From: an archaeon
GTDB lineage: Archaea; Aenigmatarchaeota; Aenigmatarchaeia; GW2011-AR5
Reading direction: 5' to 3'
DNA length: 64,000 nucleotides
Assembly (NCBI GenBank): GCA_028279825.1
Contig: JANQNA010000007.1
Coordinates: forward strand, 183,877-247,876
Below, one piece after another: positions 16,312 through 23,688 of this stretch. The notes under the pieces are model-generated. The model was not told the origin of the DNA, searched no databases, and saw only the letters and a list, made by a program, of their open reading frames with translations. A program made the translations under genes and the position numbers. Positions within the stretch are counted from its first letter, which is position 1, and the number at the start of each line of letters is the position of its first letter.

Positions 16312-16899
16312 ATGGAGCCCATGAAAGGAGCTGAAGCTGAATTAAAAAAGGACGGGGATGCGATCATAAAAAATCGCATAGCGAAAGGTTACAGGCTGGA
16401 AGAACTGGATAAGGCGTTAAGGAAGAAAAGGACACGGCAGGAAGCAAGACTTCTGAGAGAAGCGAGACGCGCCGGAGTGGCTACGCCACAGATAATAGAA
16501 GAACATGAAAATTCTATAAAAATGCAGTACATATACGGCAGGAAAGTCATGGATATTCTTGATGAACAGCAGGAAATAGCGACACTGATCGGGAAGAATA
16601 TTGGAAAACTGCATTCTTACAACATAATACACGGGGATCTGACTACTAGCAACATGATATTTGACGAAGGAAAGTTATTTTTCATCGATTTTGGTCTTGG
16701 TTTTGTGTCAAAGCGGGAGGAAGATAAGGCAAACGATTTATACCTTCTGGAAGAAGTGCTCGAATCCACGCATTTTGCTGTTTTTAAAAAGGTATGGAAA
16801 ATGATAATAGATGCCTATAAGTCCCAATATCCGGAGGGAGAGGAAGTTATTAAAGTGTTATTAAAGGTAGAAAAGAGAGGCAGGTATAAGGAAAGATGA
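16312..16899 (+). CDS. bud32: KEOPS complex kinase/ATPase Bud32
   Basis: 195 residues. A small RIO/Bud32-type kinase with the Lys of DAIIKNRIAKGYR near 20, ArgAla-rich helix RQEARLLREARRAGVATP, catalytic IIHGDLTTSNMIF near 106 and metal-binding FIDFGLGF near 124. It activates Kae1 for threonylcarbamoyl-adenosine (t6A) formation in tRNAs. Here it is a standalone gene, not the Kae1-Bud32 fusion of many euryarchaea. Kae1 is not in this window. The stop abuts the stub ORF before rps15. Confidence 0.92.
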   Translation: MEPMKGAEAELKKDGDAIIKNRIAKGYRLEELDKALRKKRTRQEARLLREARRAGVATPQIIEEHENSIKMQYIYGRKVMDILDEQQEIATLIGKNIGKLHSYNIIHGDLTTSNMIFDEGKLFFIDFGLGFVSKREEDKANDLYLLEEVLESTHFAVFKKVWKMIIDAYKSQYPEGEEVIKVLLKVEKRGRYKER

Positions 16900-16901
16900 T
16901 T

Positions 16902-16958
16902 ATGGCTAGAATGTCTTTGAAAAGCAAGGCTTTTCAGGACATCCGACCAAAGAGATGA
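16902..16958 (+). other. Stub ORF duplicating the start of rps15
   Basis: An 18-codon ORF, MARMSLKSKAFQDIRPKR, begins with the same first four codons' product as rps15 (MARM) and the same upstream AGATGA context. It ends AAGAGATGA, like the end of bud32, and then the true rps15 start follows. Inside is a hairpin GAAAAGC-AAG-GCTTTTC. It could be a regulatory upstream ORF or leader, or a relic of a duplicated gene boundary. Not likely a functional protein. Confidence 0.45.
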
Positions 16959-16963
16959 TAATT

Positions 16964-17410
16964 ATGGCTCGAATGCATTCAAGGAAACACGGAAGATCGG
17001 GATCTACAAAGCCTGAGAAGAAGAGGCACGCATGGCTTATGTACGATCCGCAGGAAATCGAGAAGCTTGTAGTTAAACTGGCCAAAGAGGGAAAAACGGA
17101 CGCGCAGATCGGGCTTGTTTTAAGGGATCAATACGGGGTCCCGGATGTTAGAGCACTTGGCATGAGAATTTCGAAGATCTCTGAAAAGGAAGTGAAAAAG
17201 GAAGTTCCTGATGATATTTACAATCTGATTGAAAAAGCTGTTGAGCTGCATAACCATTTGAATGCTAATTCACATGACGCAAAGGCTATACACGGTTTGG
17301 AGCTTCTCGAATCAAAGATTCGTAGACTGGGCAAGTACTACGTCAAGAAAGGCAAACTTCCGGAAGGCTGGAAGTACAACATAGAAATGGCCAGATTACT
17401 AGTAAAGTAG
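16964..17410 (+). CDS. rps15: Ribosomal protein S15 (S15P/S13e)
   Basis: 148 residues from ATG at 16964 (MARMHSRKHGRSGSTKP). The archaeal/eukaryotic N-terminal extension (YDPQEIEKLVVKLAKEGKTDAQIGLVLRDQYGVP) precedes the S15 core (LESKIRRLGKYYVKKGKLPEGWKY). It binds the central domain of 16S rRNA. The start is chosen because family members begin MARMHS; the ORF track adds three codons. Confidence 0.97.
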   Translation: MARMHSRKHGRSGSTKPEKKRHAWLMYDPQEIEKLVVKLAKEGKTDAQIGLVLRDQYGVPDVRALGMRISKISEKEVKKEVPDDIYNLIEKAVELHNHLNANSHDAKAIHGLELLESKIRRLGKYYVKKGKLPEGWKYNIEMARLLVK

Positions 17411-17412
17411 GC

Positions 17413-17424
17413 CTATTTTTAAGG
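17413..17424 (+). promoter_or_regulatory. TATA-like element for the primase-GINS operon
   Basis: CTATTTTTAAGG sits 21-32 bases before the primase ATG at 17445, the usual archaeal TATA distance for a leaderless message. Confidence 0.4.
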
Positions 17425-17444
17425 ATTTCTTGGTTAGTTTAATC

Positions 17445-18776
17445 ATGAATCGTCATCAGCTTGTGGAATACTATTCTAACGAACACGTGATATCAGAAAT
17501 TCTGAAGGCTGCGAAAGACAGGGAGGTTGCTGGTGCTTTCTGGGACGGGCGATATGATCAACGGCCTAATATCGTGCAATATCCTTCTGACATTGTGCAG
17601 ATGGTCAAGAAGGGGATTACTTCTTTTCACCTTTCAGTGGAACATTGGTCAAATCCGATGGCCATAACTAATGACAACTATGACAAGATACGGACAGGCT
17701 GGGACATGATAATCGACATTGACTCGAAGCTTGGGCTGGACGAGTCAAAGATAGCCGCGCAACATATCTGTAAACTGTTAAAGTCGTACGGTATCAAGAA
17801 CTTTGGAATAAAATTCTCTGGTAGGCGTGGTTTTCACATATCTTTGCCTTCTGTTATGTTTCCAAAAGAAATAGACTATAAACCTCTGGCAAAGAAGTAT
17901 CCTGAAACACCAAGGATAATAGCGAATTTCATAAGAGAGAAAATCAAAGACGAGCTCTTAGCAGAGCTCGTTAAGCAGAAGGGTATGAAGAAACTGACGG
18001 CTACACTAGACGAAGTCCCTAGTGAGGTAAACCCTTACATGTTTGTTGAGGTGGAAAAAGACTGGGGAAACAGACATATGTTCCGCGCGCCGTATTCGTT
18101 TAATGAGAAAACATGGCTGGTTTCCGTGCCGCTAAAGCTGACAGATCTGAAGAATTTCAAAAAAGAAGATGCAGAAAGCACTAAAGTGCTTTCTAAAAAG
18201 CATCCCGACTTCTTTTCAGGCGAAGCAGATGAAGCAGCAGAGCTGCTTACGGATGCGATTGACTGGAACGTGCTGCAAAAGAAAAAAGAAGTAAAGACAA
18301 AAAAGAAACTTGTCAAATTCGAGAGGAAGGTGCCTGAAGAACACTTTCCTCCATGCATAAAGAATATACTTAATGGTCTACCAGACGGCCGAAAGAGAAG
18401 TACATTTACACTGGCTAACTTTTTGAGAGCGATGAAATGGACATCTGAGGAGATAGAGGACAAGATAACAGAGTGGAACCAGAAGAATAAACAGCCATTA
18501 CCATCTTCCTTTTTACTTGGCCAGATCAGATGGGCAGAGCGGAACCAGAGGACCAGCGCGAACTGTTTTAACGACCAGTTCTATGTGTCTATTGGAATCT
18601 GTAAACCTGATCCCACATGTAACAGGATGAATGCCAAAAAGACAAGCAACCCTATGGCGTATCCTATGAGAAAGATACCTAAAAAGAGGAAGTTCCGCGG
18701 TTTTTCCTGTGGTGTGTGTAATAAGGAGTTTAAAACCTCGAAGAGTTTACAGCTTCATAAATCCAAAACTCATTGA
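17445..18776 (+). CDS. priS: Single-chain DNA primase: PriS domain, PriL Fe-S domain and C2H2 zinc finger
   Basis: 443 residues. The N-terminal part is the archaeo-eukaryotic primase small subunit: REVAGAFWDGRYDQRP, the metal-binding DMIIDIDSK and IKFSGRRGFHISLP. After about residue 295 comes a PriL-C-terminal-like segment: FPPCIKNILNGLPDGRKRS, SANCFNDQFY and GICKPDPTC, giving the four Cys expected for the 4Fe-4S cluster. The last 25 residues are a C2H2 finger (CGVCNKEF...LQLHKSKTH). Most of the PriL N-terminal domain is missing. Such fused primases are known in Nanoarchaeum-type DPANN archaea. It starts replication primers and is paired with GINS next door. Confidence 0.88.
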   Translation: MNRHQLVEYYSNEHVISEILKAAKDREVAGAFWDGRYDQRPNIVQYPSDIVQMVKKGITSFHLSVEHWSNPMAITNDNYDKIRTGWDMIIDIDSKLGLDESKIAAQHICKLLKSYGIKNFGIKFSGRRGFHISLPSVMFPKEIDYKPLAKKYPETPRIIANFIREKIKDELLAELVKQKGMKKLTATLDEVPSEVNPYMFVEVEKDWGNRHMFRAPYSFNEKTWLVSVPLKLTDLKNFKKEDAESTKVLSKKHPDFFSGEADEAAELLTDAIDWNVLQKKKEVKTKKKLVKFERKVPEEHFPPCIKNILNGLPDGRKRSTFTLANFLRAMKWTSEEIEDKITEWNQKNKQPLPSSFLLGQIRWAERNQRTSANCFNDQFYVSIGICKPDPTCNRMNAKKTSNPMAYPMRKIPKKRKFRGFSCGVCNKEFKTSKSLQLHKSKTH

Positions 18777-18805
18777 TTTTAATATGTTCCAGATACTCAC
18801 TTCTT

Positions 18806-19315
18806 ATGCTTACTTTTGAGATGATTAGGGATCTGGAGAGAACGGAAAGGGACAATAAAAAACTGCAGAAACTCCCGGAAGATATCTTTGTCCAGATAGG
18901 CGAGTACATAAAAAGAAAGGAAAAATCACAAAAAGATAGCAAGGATATCATGGAACTGGAGAGTATCAAGTCCACGATAAACAGGCTGTTTGAGTTAAGA
19001 GAGAGGAAGCTTCTTTCTTCAGTTGGTGACACCGTGAGGACGGGCGTACCACCGGAGAATATGTCAAAGGAAGAGGAAACCGTTTTCTATAAGCTTGTAG
19101 AGCTTGTTAAAACCCACAGGGAACAGTTTTTCACCAGTCTTTCCAGGGGAAAGATTGATCACAAACCGATGTACAAGATCCTTAAGGATATACCTGCTTT
19201 TGTTGGTCCTGACATGAAGAGTTATGAATTCAAGGAAAACCAAGTTGTAGAGGTGCCAGAACCCTTGAATAAGCTTCTTTTAGAGAAAGGTTTGATAGAG
19301 GTGGTAAAACAATGA
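18806..19315 (+). CDS. gins15: GINS complex subunit (Gins51/Gins15 type)
   Basis: 169 residues from the ATG at 18806 (MLTFEMIRDLERTERDNKKLQKLPEDIF). The helical A domain, including the LFELRERKLLSSV helix, precedes the small B domain (FVGPDMKSYEFKENQVVEVPEPLNKLL) as in archaeal Gins51. GINS joins MCM and GAN/Cdc45 in the replicative helicase. It follows primase on the same strand. Upstream in-frame codons overlap the primase region and lack family similarity. Confidence 0.88.
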   Translation: MLTFEMIRDLERTERDNKKLQKLPEDIFVQIGEYIKRKEKSQKDSKDIMELESIKSTINRLFELRERKLLSSVGDTVRTGVPPENMSKEEETVFYKLVELVKTHREQFFTSLSRGKIDHKPMYKILKDIPAFVGPDMKSYEFKENQVVEVPEPLNKLLLEKGLIEVVKQ

Positions 19316-19596
19316 GAATGAAAGAGGAACATATGCTAAACTGTCAGACGTATAGGGACGAATTTGTCATTGTTTCCGGCGACTCACAGCTTATAGTGAA
19401 ACCTGCGGATGATTCTGGAGTGTATCATGTCTCGGTGCACGGTAGTGGATTTAAATACAGTGAACGTATCGAACTTCCTTTCTGTCACTATATGACCAGT
19501 AGTGACGTGTTCCCTGGGATTGGACGTGGAATTGGAATGCGCCCACATCCATTTTGGATAGATAAAATCTTCGTTCGTGATACAACACAATGTTAA
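19312..19596 (+). CDS. Hypothetical protein between GINS and L44e
   Basis: 94 residues, starting with an ATGA overlap at the gins stop. No family recognised. It is mainly beta-strand-like (FVIVSGDSQLIVKPADDSGVYHVSV) with a Gly/His/Pro-rich patch (GIGRGIGMRPHPFW) and no membrane segment. Later ATGs at 19318 and 19333 are possible starts. It is one of several orphans inside translation or replication gene clusters here. Confidence 0.55.
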   Translation: MRMKEEHMLNCQTYRDEFVIVSGDSQLIVKPADDSGVYHVSVHGSGFKYSERIELPFCHYMTSSDVFPGIGRGIGMRPHPFWIDKIFVRDTTQC

Positions 19597-19623
19597 ATAG
19601 TTTACCCAAGAGAGTGATATTTC

Positions 19624-19914
19624 ATGAAAATACCTAAAATCCAGAGGAAATACTGTCCAAAGTGCAGAAAACATACACAGCATACAGTGGAAGAGGCAAA
19701 GAGAAAGCCCAGAAAACAGGCTAGCAAGAGCCAGAGACGGTTTCTTCGTAAATTGAAAGGTTATGGTTCTTTTCCCAAGGAAAATCCAAAAGGAAGGGAG
19801 AAGCCTACCAGAAAGCTGGATCTTAGGTACAAATGTAAGGAATGCGGCAAAAAACACTCTATTGGCGAGGGATTCCGCATAAAGAAGTTTGAGCTTACAA
19901 AAGCTGGCGAATAA
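19624..19914 (+). CDS. rpl44e: Ribosomal protein L44e
   Basis: 96 residues. [22 protein letters not shown], the basic [40 protein letters not shown] segment and CKECGKKHS form the L44e zinc ribbon. It sits near the E-site on the large subunit. It is often next to S27e in archaea, but here S27e is 13 kb away. Confidence 0.97.
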   Translation: MKIPKIQRKYCPKCRKHTQHTVEEAKRKPRKQASKSQRRFLRKLKGYGSFPKENPKGREKPTRKLDLRYKCKECGKKHSIGEGFRIKKFELTKAGE

Positions 19915-19915
19915 A

Positions 19916-20548
19916 TTGGTATTAGAAGGAATATTCGGATTTTTGCTTGGTTACCCACCTGTCATAGCAGTGTTAATATTCTCGATTTTCATCCTGGTTA
20001 TAATAAACATTTTCTATAAAGTCCTGATAAAACAGGATGATGCTAAGGCTCTCAAAGAGCGCTCTAAAGAAATCAGCAAAGAAATGAAAGAAGCCCAGAA
20101 AGCCGGCAAGACTGAAGAGTCCAAGAAGCTGATGGGTGAAATGATGAATAACAACAGTAAACTCATGAGAATGACAATGAAGCCTATGCTTGTTTCGCTT
20201 ATCGTTGTGATGATATTTCTGCCAACAATGAACACGTTCTACGGCGACAAGTTTGCCGGCGTTGACGACGGGCAAATTTCTTTGCACGGTGTTGACTATG
20301 ACTTTGCAGTGGAAGACGGATCAATAAGTGTTGCTGGAGAGGATTGTAATAACTGTATAGTTAAACTGGGTGATAGTCCCTACAGGATTGCTTTGCAGGA
20401 CGAGACAGTCAAGTTTGCCCAGGTTGTTGCTACGACTCCTATAGCTTTCCCTGTGTTAGGTGATTCATTCGGATGGCTTGGATGGTACATTATTACTTCT
20501 TTCCCAATAGTTGTGATTACCAGAAAGTTCATGAAGATCCACGTCTAA
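19916..20548 (+). CDS. EMC3/YidC-like membrane insertase (DUF106)
   Basis: About 210 residues. A first TM (YPPVIAVLIFSIFILVIINIFYKVL), a charged cytosolic hairpin (KERSKEISKEMKEAQKAGKTEESKKLMGEMM), a TM with MRMTMKPMLVSLIVVMIFLPTMN, a short beta-rich exterior loop and a final TM (LGWYIITSFPIVVITRKF). This is the archaeal DUF106/EMC3 member of the Oxa1 superfamily. No ATG exists before the first TM; TTG at 19916, just after the L44e stop, or TTG at 19889 are the available starts. The Cys pair in the loop (EDCNNCIV) is unusual. Confidence 0.85.
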   Translation: MVLEGIFGFLLGYPPVIAVLIFSIFILVIINIFYKVLIKQDDAKALKERSKEISKEMKEAQKAGKTEESKKLMGEMMNNNSKLMRMTMKPMLVSLIVVMIFLPTMNTFYGDKFAGVDDGQISLHGVDYDFAVEDGSISVAGEDCNNCIVKLGDSPYRIALQDETVKFAQVVATTPIAFPVLGDSFGWLGWYIITSFPIVVITRKFMKIHV

Positions 20549-20556
20549 TACGGATC

Positions 20557-20576
20557 CTTTCTTTTGAAAAAGAAAG
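20557..20576 (+). terminator. Hairpin after the EMC3-like gene
   Basis: CTTTCTTTT and AAAAGAAAG form a 9-bp stem with a minimal loop, 9 bases after the stop codon. A plausible transcript end. It is followed by two loose copies of ATTACCAAA-AACTATTA before cbf5. Confidence 0.4.
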
Positions 20577-20660
20577 TCTACGTATTACCAAAGAAAACTA
20601 TTACAGGGTCTAGGCATTACCAAAAAGAACTATTATAATCTTGACGGGAACTATATTCTT

Positions 20661-21593
20661 ATGGAATTCATCATCAGGAGCCATGATGTATCGGAAGTGG
20701 ACAGGTATCCCGGAGCTAGAACAGTAGAGGAATTGCTCCGCAACGGGATAATCATTCTTGATAAATGGTCCGGGCCTACGTGCAACGACGTGTCAGCCAC
20801 GGTAAAAAAACTTCTGAAGCGTCAAAAAACAGGCCATGCTGGGACATTGGATCCGGGCGTTACGGGCGTTCTGCCTATAACTCTGGACAACGCCTGCAAG
20901 GTCATGCCTGCTTTACAAAATTTAGACAAAGAGTATGTGGGTATAATGAGGATGCACAAAGATGTCAGCTTGACAGACGTAAAGAAAACAGCCAAGCAGT
21001 TTGTCGGGAAGATAAAACAGACACCACCATTGAGATCAGCAGTTGCGCGCAAAGAAAGAGAGCGCAAGATCAATTCGTTGGAGATTTTAGAGGTGGATGG
21101 TAGGGACGTGCTTTTTCGTGTTAGCTGCCAGGCAGGAACATACGTAAGAATGATCTGCCATGATATCGGCAAGAAACTTGGCGGAGCCAACATGGCTGAA
21201 TTGAGGAGAATCAAATCAGGACGATTCGACGAATCTAAAGCCTGTAAAATGGAGGATGTTGTTGATGCTTACATTGGCGATAAAGAAACGATAAGGAAGT
21301 TTGTCCTGCCGGTGGAAGCGGCAATCGAACACCTTCCGAAGATAATCATAAAAGATTCCGCGGTTGCTTCTGTGGCCAACGGCTCGCCTGTCTACACGCC
21401 TGCTGTTTCCAGAATAAGCAAGAGTATGATGGTAAATGATACTGTAGCCGTGTTAACCCTGAACGGTGAGCTTGTTGCGCTGGCAAGGGCCAACATTTCC
21501 GCCCAGGAAATGTCTAAACGTAAGGAGATAATGGCCAAGACTGACAGGGTAATTCTAGACAAACCAGGAATTAAAGCTTTTTCCAGGAAGTAA
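20661..21593 (+). CDS. cbf5: rRNA/tRNA pseudouridine synthase Cbf5 (H/ACA RNP)
   Basis: 310 residues. GIIILDKWSGPTCNDVSA, the catalytic-Asp motif KTGHAGTLDPGVTGVLP near 60, QTPPLRSAVARKER and the C-terminal PUA domain (SPVYTPAVSRISKSMMVNDTVAVLTLNGELVALARA) match archaeal Cbf5. It works with Nop10 (31380-31538 here), L7Ae and Gar1 to convert uridine to pseudouridine under H/ACA guide RNAs. It is followed 4 bp later by the Trm112-like gene. Confidence 0.95.
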   Translation: MEFIIRSHDVSEVDRYPGARTVEELLRNGIIILDKWSGPTCNDVSATVKKLLKRQKTGHAGTLDPGVTGVLPITLDNACKVMPALQNLDKEYVGIMRMHKDVSLTDVKKTAKQFVGKIKQTPPLRSAVARKERERKINSLEILEVDGRDVLFRVSCQAGTYVRMICHDIGKKLGGANMAELRRIKSGRFDESKACKMEDVVDAYIGDKETIRKFVLPVEAAIEHLPKIIIKDSAVASVANGSPVYTPAVSRISKSMMVNDTVAVLTLNGELVALARANISAQEMSKRKEIMAKTDRVILDKPGIKAFSRK

Positions 21594-21597
21594 TAGC

Positions 21598-21765
21598 ATG
21601 CTTTCGAAAGAAATTCTGGATATACTGGCCTGCCCGAAGTGTAAAAACGGAGTGGCTTACGACAGGGACAAACAGAAACTGGTATGCTCAATCTGCAAGA
21701 TAAAATTCAACGTTCTGAAAGGCGATATACCTGATATGCTTTTAGAGAATGCGAAGAAAATCTAG
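21598..21765 (+). CDS. Trm112-like zinc-ribbon protein
   Basis: 55 residues, below the ORF-track cutoff. MLSKEILDILACPKCKNGVAYDRDKQKLVCSICKIKFNVL has the CxxC-x15-CxxC zinc ribbon and the IP(D/V)ML ending of the Trm112/UPF0434 family. In archaea and eukaryotes Trm112 activates several methyltransferases that act on tRNA, rRNA and release factor. It starts 4 bp after cbf5 and its stop overlaps the convergent HD gene by 4 bp. Confidence 0.85.
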   Translation: MLSKEILDILACPKCKNGVAYDRDKQKLVCSICKIKFNVLKGDIPDMLLENAKKI

Positions 21766-22319
21766 CTTAGATTTTCCAGACCTTTCCACCATTCTGTAGA
21801 ATTCATGCTTTTCATTTCTTTGAATAACCTTTTAGCAGATTCTGTTTTGAGGTATCTGTCATTTTTCTCCATCCAATATAAGCAGCCTTTGTGGCCGGAA
21901 TCTGCATATTCTTTTGCCTGGAATAACAACTCCAGGCTGTCAGCATCTCTTGCTATGAGAGCTTCTTTGGAAGTTTTATTGTTGAATTCTTCCAACAGTT
22001 CAATGATATCTTCTGCGCCTATGGACTTCATCTGTTCCGTGAAGGCCTGCAGTTCTGCCTTATCCTTGTTTATGTACCTTTGCGCAACCTTGTCAAGATC
22101 ACCTATTCTGGTCTCAGGAATATCATGGAAGGCACACATCTTCATTACTTTGTCGACATCTGCGCCCTCAAGTTTTGCCAGAATGTAGCCTATTATTGTG
22201 ACCCTGTGGGAGTGTTCGGCCACACTTTCCGGATTAGGGACACCTTCTGCCTTGAACCAGGCTCTTCGTATACGCTTCAGGCTACCAGCCTCAAAAATAA
22301 ATTTTGCTATTTCCTTCAT
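21762..22319 (-). CDS. HD-domain phosphohydrolase (YfbR/HDDC2 type)
   Basis: 185 residues. AEHSHRVTIIGYILA, MCAFHDIPETRIGDLD and ARDADSLELLFQA supply the H...HD...D metal ligands. YfbR and HDDC2 relatives dephosphorylate deoxynucleoside monophosphates. Length is normal. It shares the AT-rich gap 22320-22372 with the divergent tRNA-Ser gene. Confidence 0.88.
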   Translation of the reverse strand: MKEIAKFIFEAGSLKRIRRAWFKAEGVPNPESVAEHSHRVTIIGYILAKLEGADVDKVMKMCAFHDIPETRIGDLDKVAQRYINKDKAELQAFTEQMKSIGAEDIIELLEEFNNKTSKEALIARDADSLELLFQAKEYADSGHKGCLYWMEKNDRYLKTESAKRLFKEMKSMNSTEWWKGLENLS

Positions 22320-22339
22320 TTGTACGTATAGAATACAAT

Positions 22340-22349
22340 CTTTTTAACT
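22340..22349 (+). promoter_or_regulatory. TATA-like element for tRNA-Ser
   Basis: CTTTTTAACT lies 24-33 bases before the tRNA 5' end at 22373. The same stretch read on the minus strand (GTTAAAAAGA) is 21-30 bases before the HD-domain gene start, so it may serve both directions. Confidence 0.4.
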
Positions 22350-22372
22350 CTTAGAAAGAAGCTATCAAGAAA

Positions 22373-22529
22373 GCTGGGATGGCAGAACTTGGTAAACGCG
22401 CAAGCCTGGAAAGCTTGTTCTCCGAAAGGGGAGCGAGGGTTCAAAACCGAGGAAGGATATCCTTCCTAAGGTGTTACCAACCTTAGGTGGCTTTGCATGC
22501 TACATCGGATGAAATTCCCTCTCCCAGCG
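22373..22529 (+). tRNA. tRNA-Ser(GGA) with a 70-nt intron in the T-loop
   Basis: Acceptor GCTGGGA pairs with TCCCAGC (22522-22528), followed by discriminator G and no encoded CCA. The anticodon arm CAAGC-CTGGAAA-GCTTG gives anticodon GGA. A long variable arm (TCTCC-GAAA-GGGGA) fits serine. T-stem GAGGG (22435-22439) pairs with CCCTC (22517-22521), but 77 nt lie between them rather than 7. Removal of 22446-22515 leaves the standard T-loop TTCAAAT. An intact bulge-helix-bulge spans the junction. The D-arm pairs weakly. Confidence 0.88.
22446..22515 (+). other. Noncanonical tRNA intron (position 59/60)
   Basis: Splice motif: outer helix is the T-stem, central 4-bp helix TTCA(22440-22443):TGAA(22510-22513), 3-nt bulges AAA (22444-22446) and ATT (22514-22516), inner helix CCGA(22447-22450):TCGG(22505-22508). 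Cutting after the second bulge base gives a canonical 7-nt T-loop. The intron contains the perfect palindrome GGAAGGATATCCTTCC and the 8-bp hairpin CCTAAGGT/ACCTTAGG. Confidence 0.75.
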
Positions 22530-22559
22530 CTATTTATTTTTTTGTGAAATAGTACTCGC

Positions 22560-23276
22560 ATGACAAGACACGGCAGGATTTTCGAATTGGGCCAGCCTTA
22601 CGTGAATGTGGAAAATGGCGGTGCGTGTTTTTCTTGGCCGGATAAAACTTTCAAGGAAGCTTTTAAACATAGATGGAGAGAACTAGGGCCTGTACTGCTT
22701 GAGCGTGTCAGACATTATATGGACCAGTTTGACTTTAATGAAAGCCCCATTTATCCATATATGAGTGAATCAGGTGTAGGAACTGGTCTTACTTATTACA
22801 TAACGTCTCATCATGGTTGCGGCTGGTTTACAATTGGAGATTTTCCTTTTTCGGGGATGACAGCGTTCCATAATATGGATGGATACAAAGAATGGGCCGT
22901 GGGTTTCAATACTGCTTCGGACACGCTGGAACTATTGGATGATACCTTGGAAGCACCAAGGGCTCTGAAAAGGGATGGCGGATATGTCTTGCGGTATCCG
23001 CTTCCTGAAGGTAAGAAAGTTTTTGATGCTGAACGATATCCGTATATTCTTGACAAGAAGTGGTTGCAGGAAAGATTTGATCTGTTTTACAAGCTTGAGT
23101 CCCCGACGCCTATAGATGTTGAAGTAAGCGATGAAACACAGGAAATTCGTGCAGGTAATGGTGTTATACACGTAGAGAATGGTGTTTGTGAGTCTTCAGG
23201 ATTTAAGGGATTTGATGCATTCAGACCGGGTTTCCTGATAAAAACATTGTTTTCCTCGTTTGAGGATATGGAATGA
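22560..23276 (+). CDS. Hypothetical protein
   Basis: 238 residues, no family recognised. Soluble, aromatic- and Gly-rich, with no signal or TM. It has segments such as YYITSHHGCGWFTIGD and FPFSGMTAFHNMDGYKEW. It starts 31 bp after tRNA-Ser and overlaps the next orphan by 4 bp (ATGA), so the two are likely one transcript. Position next to a tRNA gene is where acquired DNA often lies, but no attachment repeat was found. Confidence 0.65.
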   Translation: MTRHGRIFELGQPYVNVENGGACFSWPDKTFKEAFKHRWRELGPVLLERVRHYMDQFDFNESPIYPYMSESGVGTGLTYYITSHHGCGWFTIGDFPFSGMTAFHNMDGYKEWAVGFNTASDTLELLDDTLEAPRALKRDGGYVLRYPLPEGKKVFDAERYPYILDKKWLQERFDLFYKLESPTPIDVEVSDETQEIRAGNGVIHVENGVCESSGFKGFDAFRPGFLIKTLFSSFEDME

Positions 23277-23671
23277 GTTCTATGAGTATTCCTTACGGTG
23301 AGATAGATCCCAGAATCAGAAGACTTGTATATGCTTTGAATGGAGTAGGAATTAAAACACTTGATGCATCATGTGAGGGGCATAATGACCGTCCATATGT
23401 ACATTCTCATCCATGGGTTGCAATCGATCCTAATAGTTCAGTAGAATTATTGGATGGAATGGTTGATAGATATAATCGACAACACGAAATTCAATGGGAA
23501 AGACGAATTAGGGGAGAAAGTGCCAAAACTGTGCTGGAAACTGTCACATATAGGGAATTGTGTTCACAGTGTGGCACAGATTCAGAGGAAATCAGTGAAT
23601 TACAACTGGAAGAATTAAAAATAAGTGCTGAACAATTGGCACTATTCATTGAAGACAATATAAATCCTTAA
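23273..23671 (+). CDS. Hypothetical protein with a SCEGH motif
   Basis: 132 residues, starting within the stop of the previous gene. The N-terminal segment IDPRIRRLVYALNGVGIKTLDASCEGH recalls small uncharacterised proteins in which a Cys-x-Gly-His motif follows a helix. A CSQCGTDSEEI segment and an acidic C-terminus follow. No firm function. Forms a two-gene unit with the preceding orphan. Confidence 0.6.
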   Translation: MSSMSIPYGEIDPRIRRLVYALNGVGIKTLDASCEGHNDRPYVHSHPWVAIDPNSSVELLDGMVDRYNRQHEIQWERRIRGESAKTVLETVTYRELCSQCGTDSEEISELQLEELKISAEQLALFIEDNINP

Positions 23672-23688
23672 GGATAGATATTGATAGC

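Noticed and set aside
20577-20660. Small RNA formed by the two ATTACCAAA repeats before cbf5
   Set aside because: The copies are short and AT-rich with no stable fold; a promoter duplication is as likely.
22446-22515. tRNA-Ser as a pseudogene broken by an insertion
   Set aside because: The splice geometry is complete and excision leaves a canonical T-loop; a random insert would not do so.
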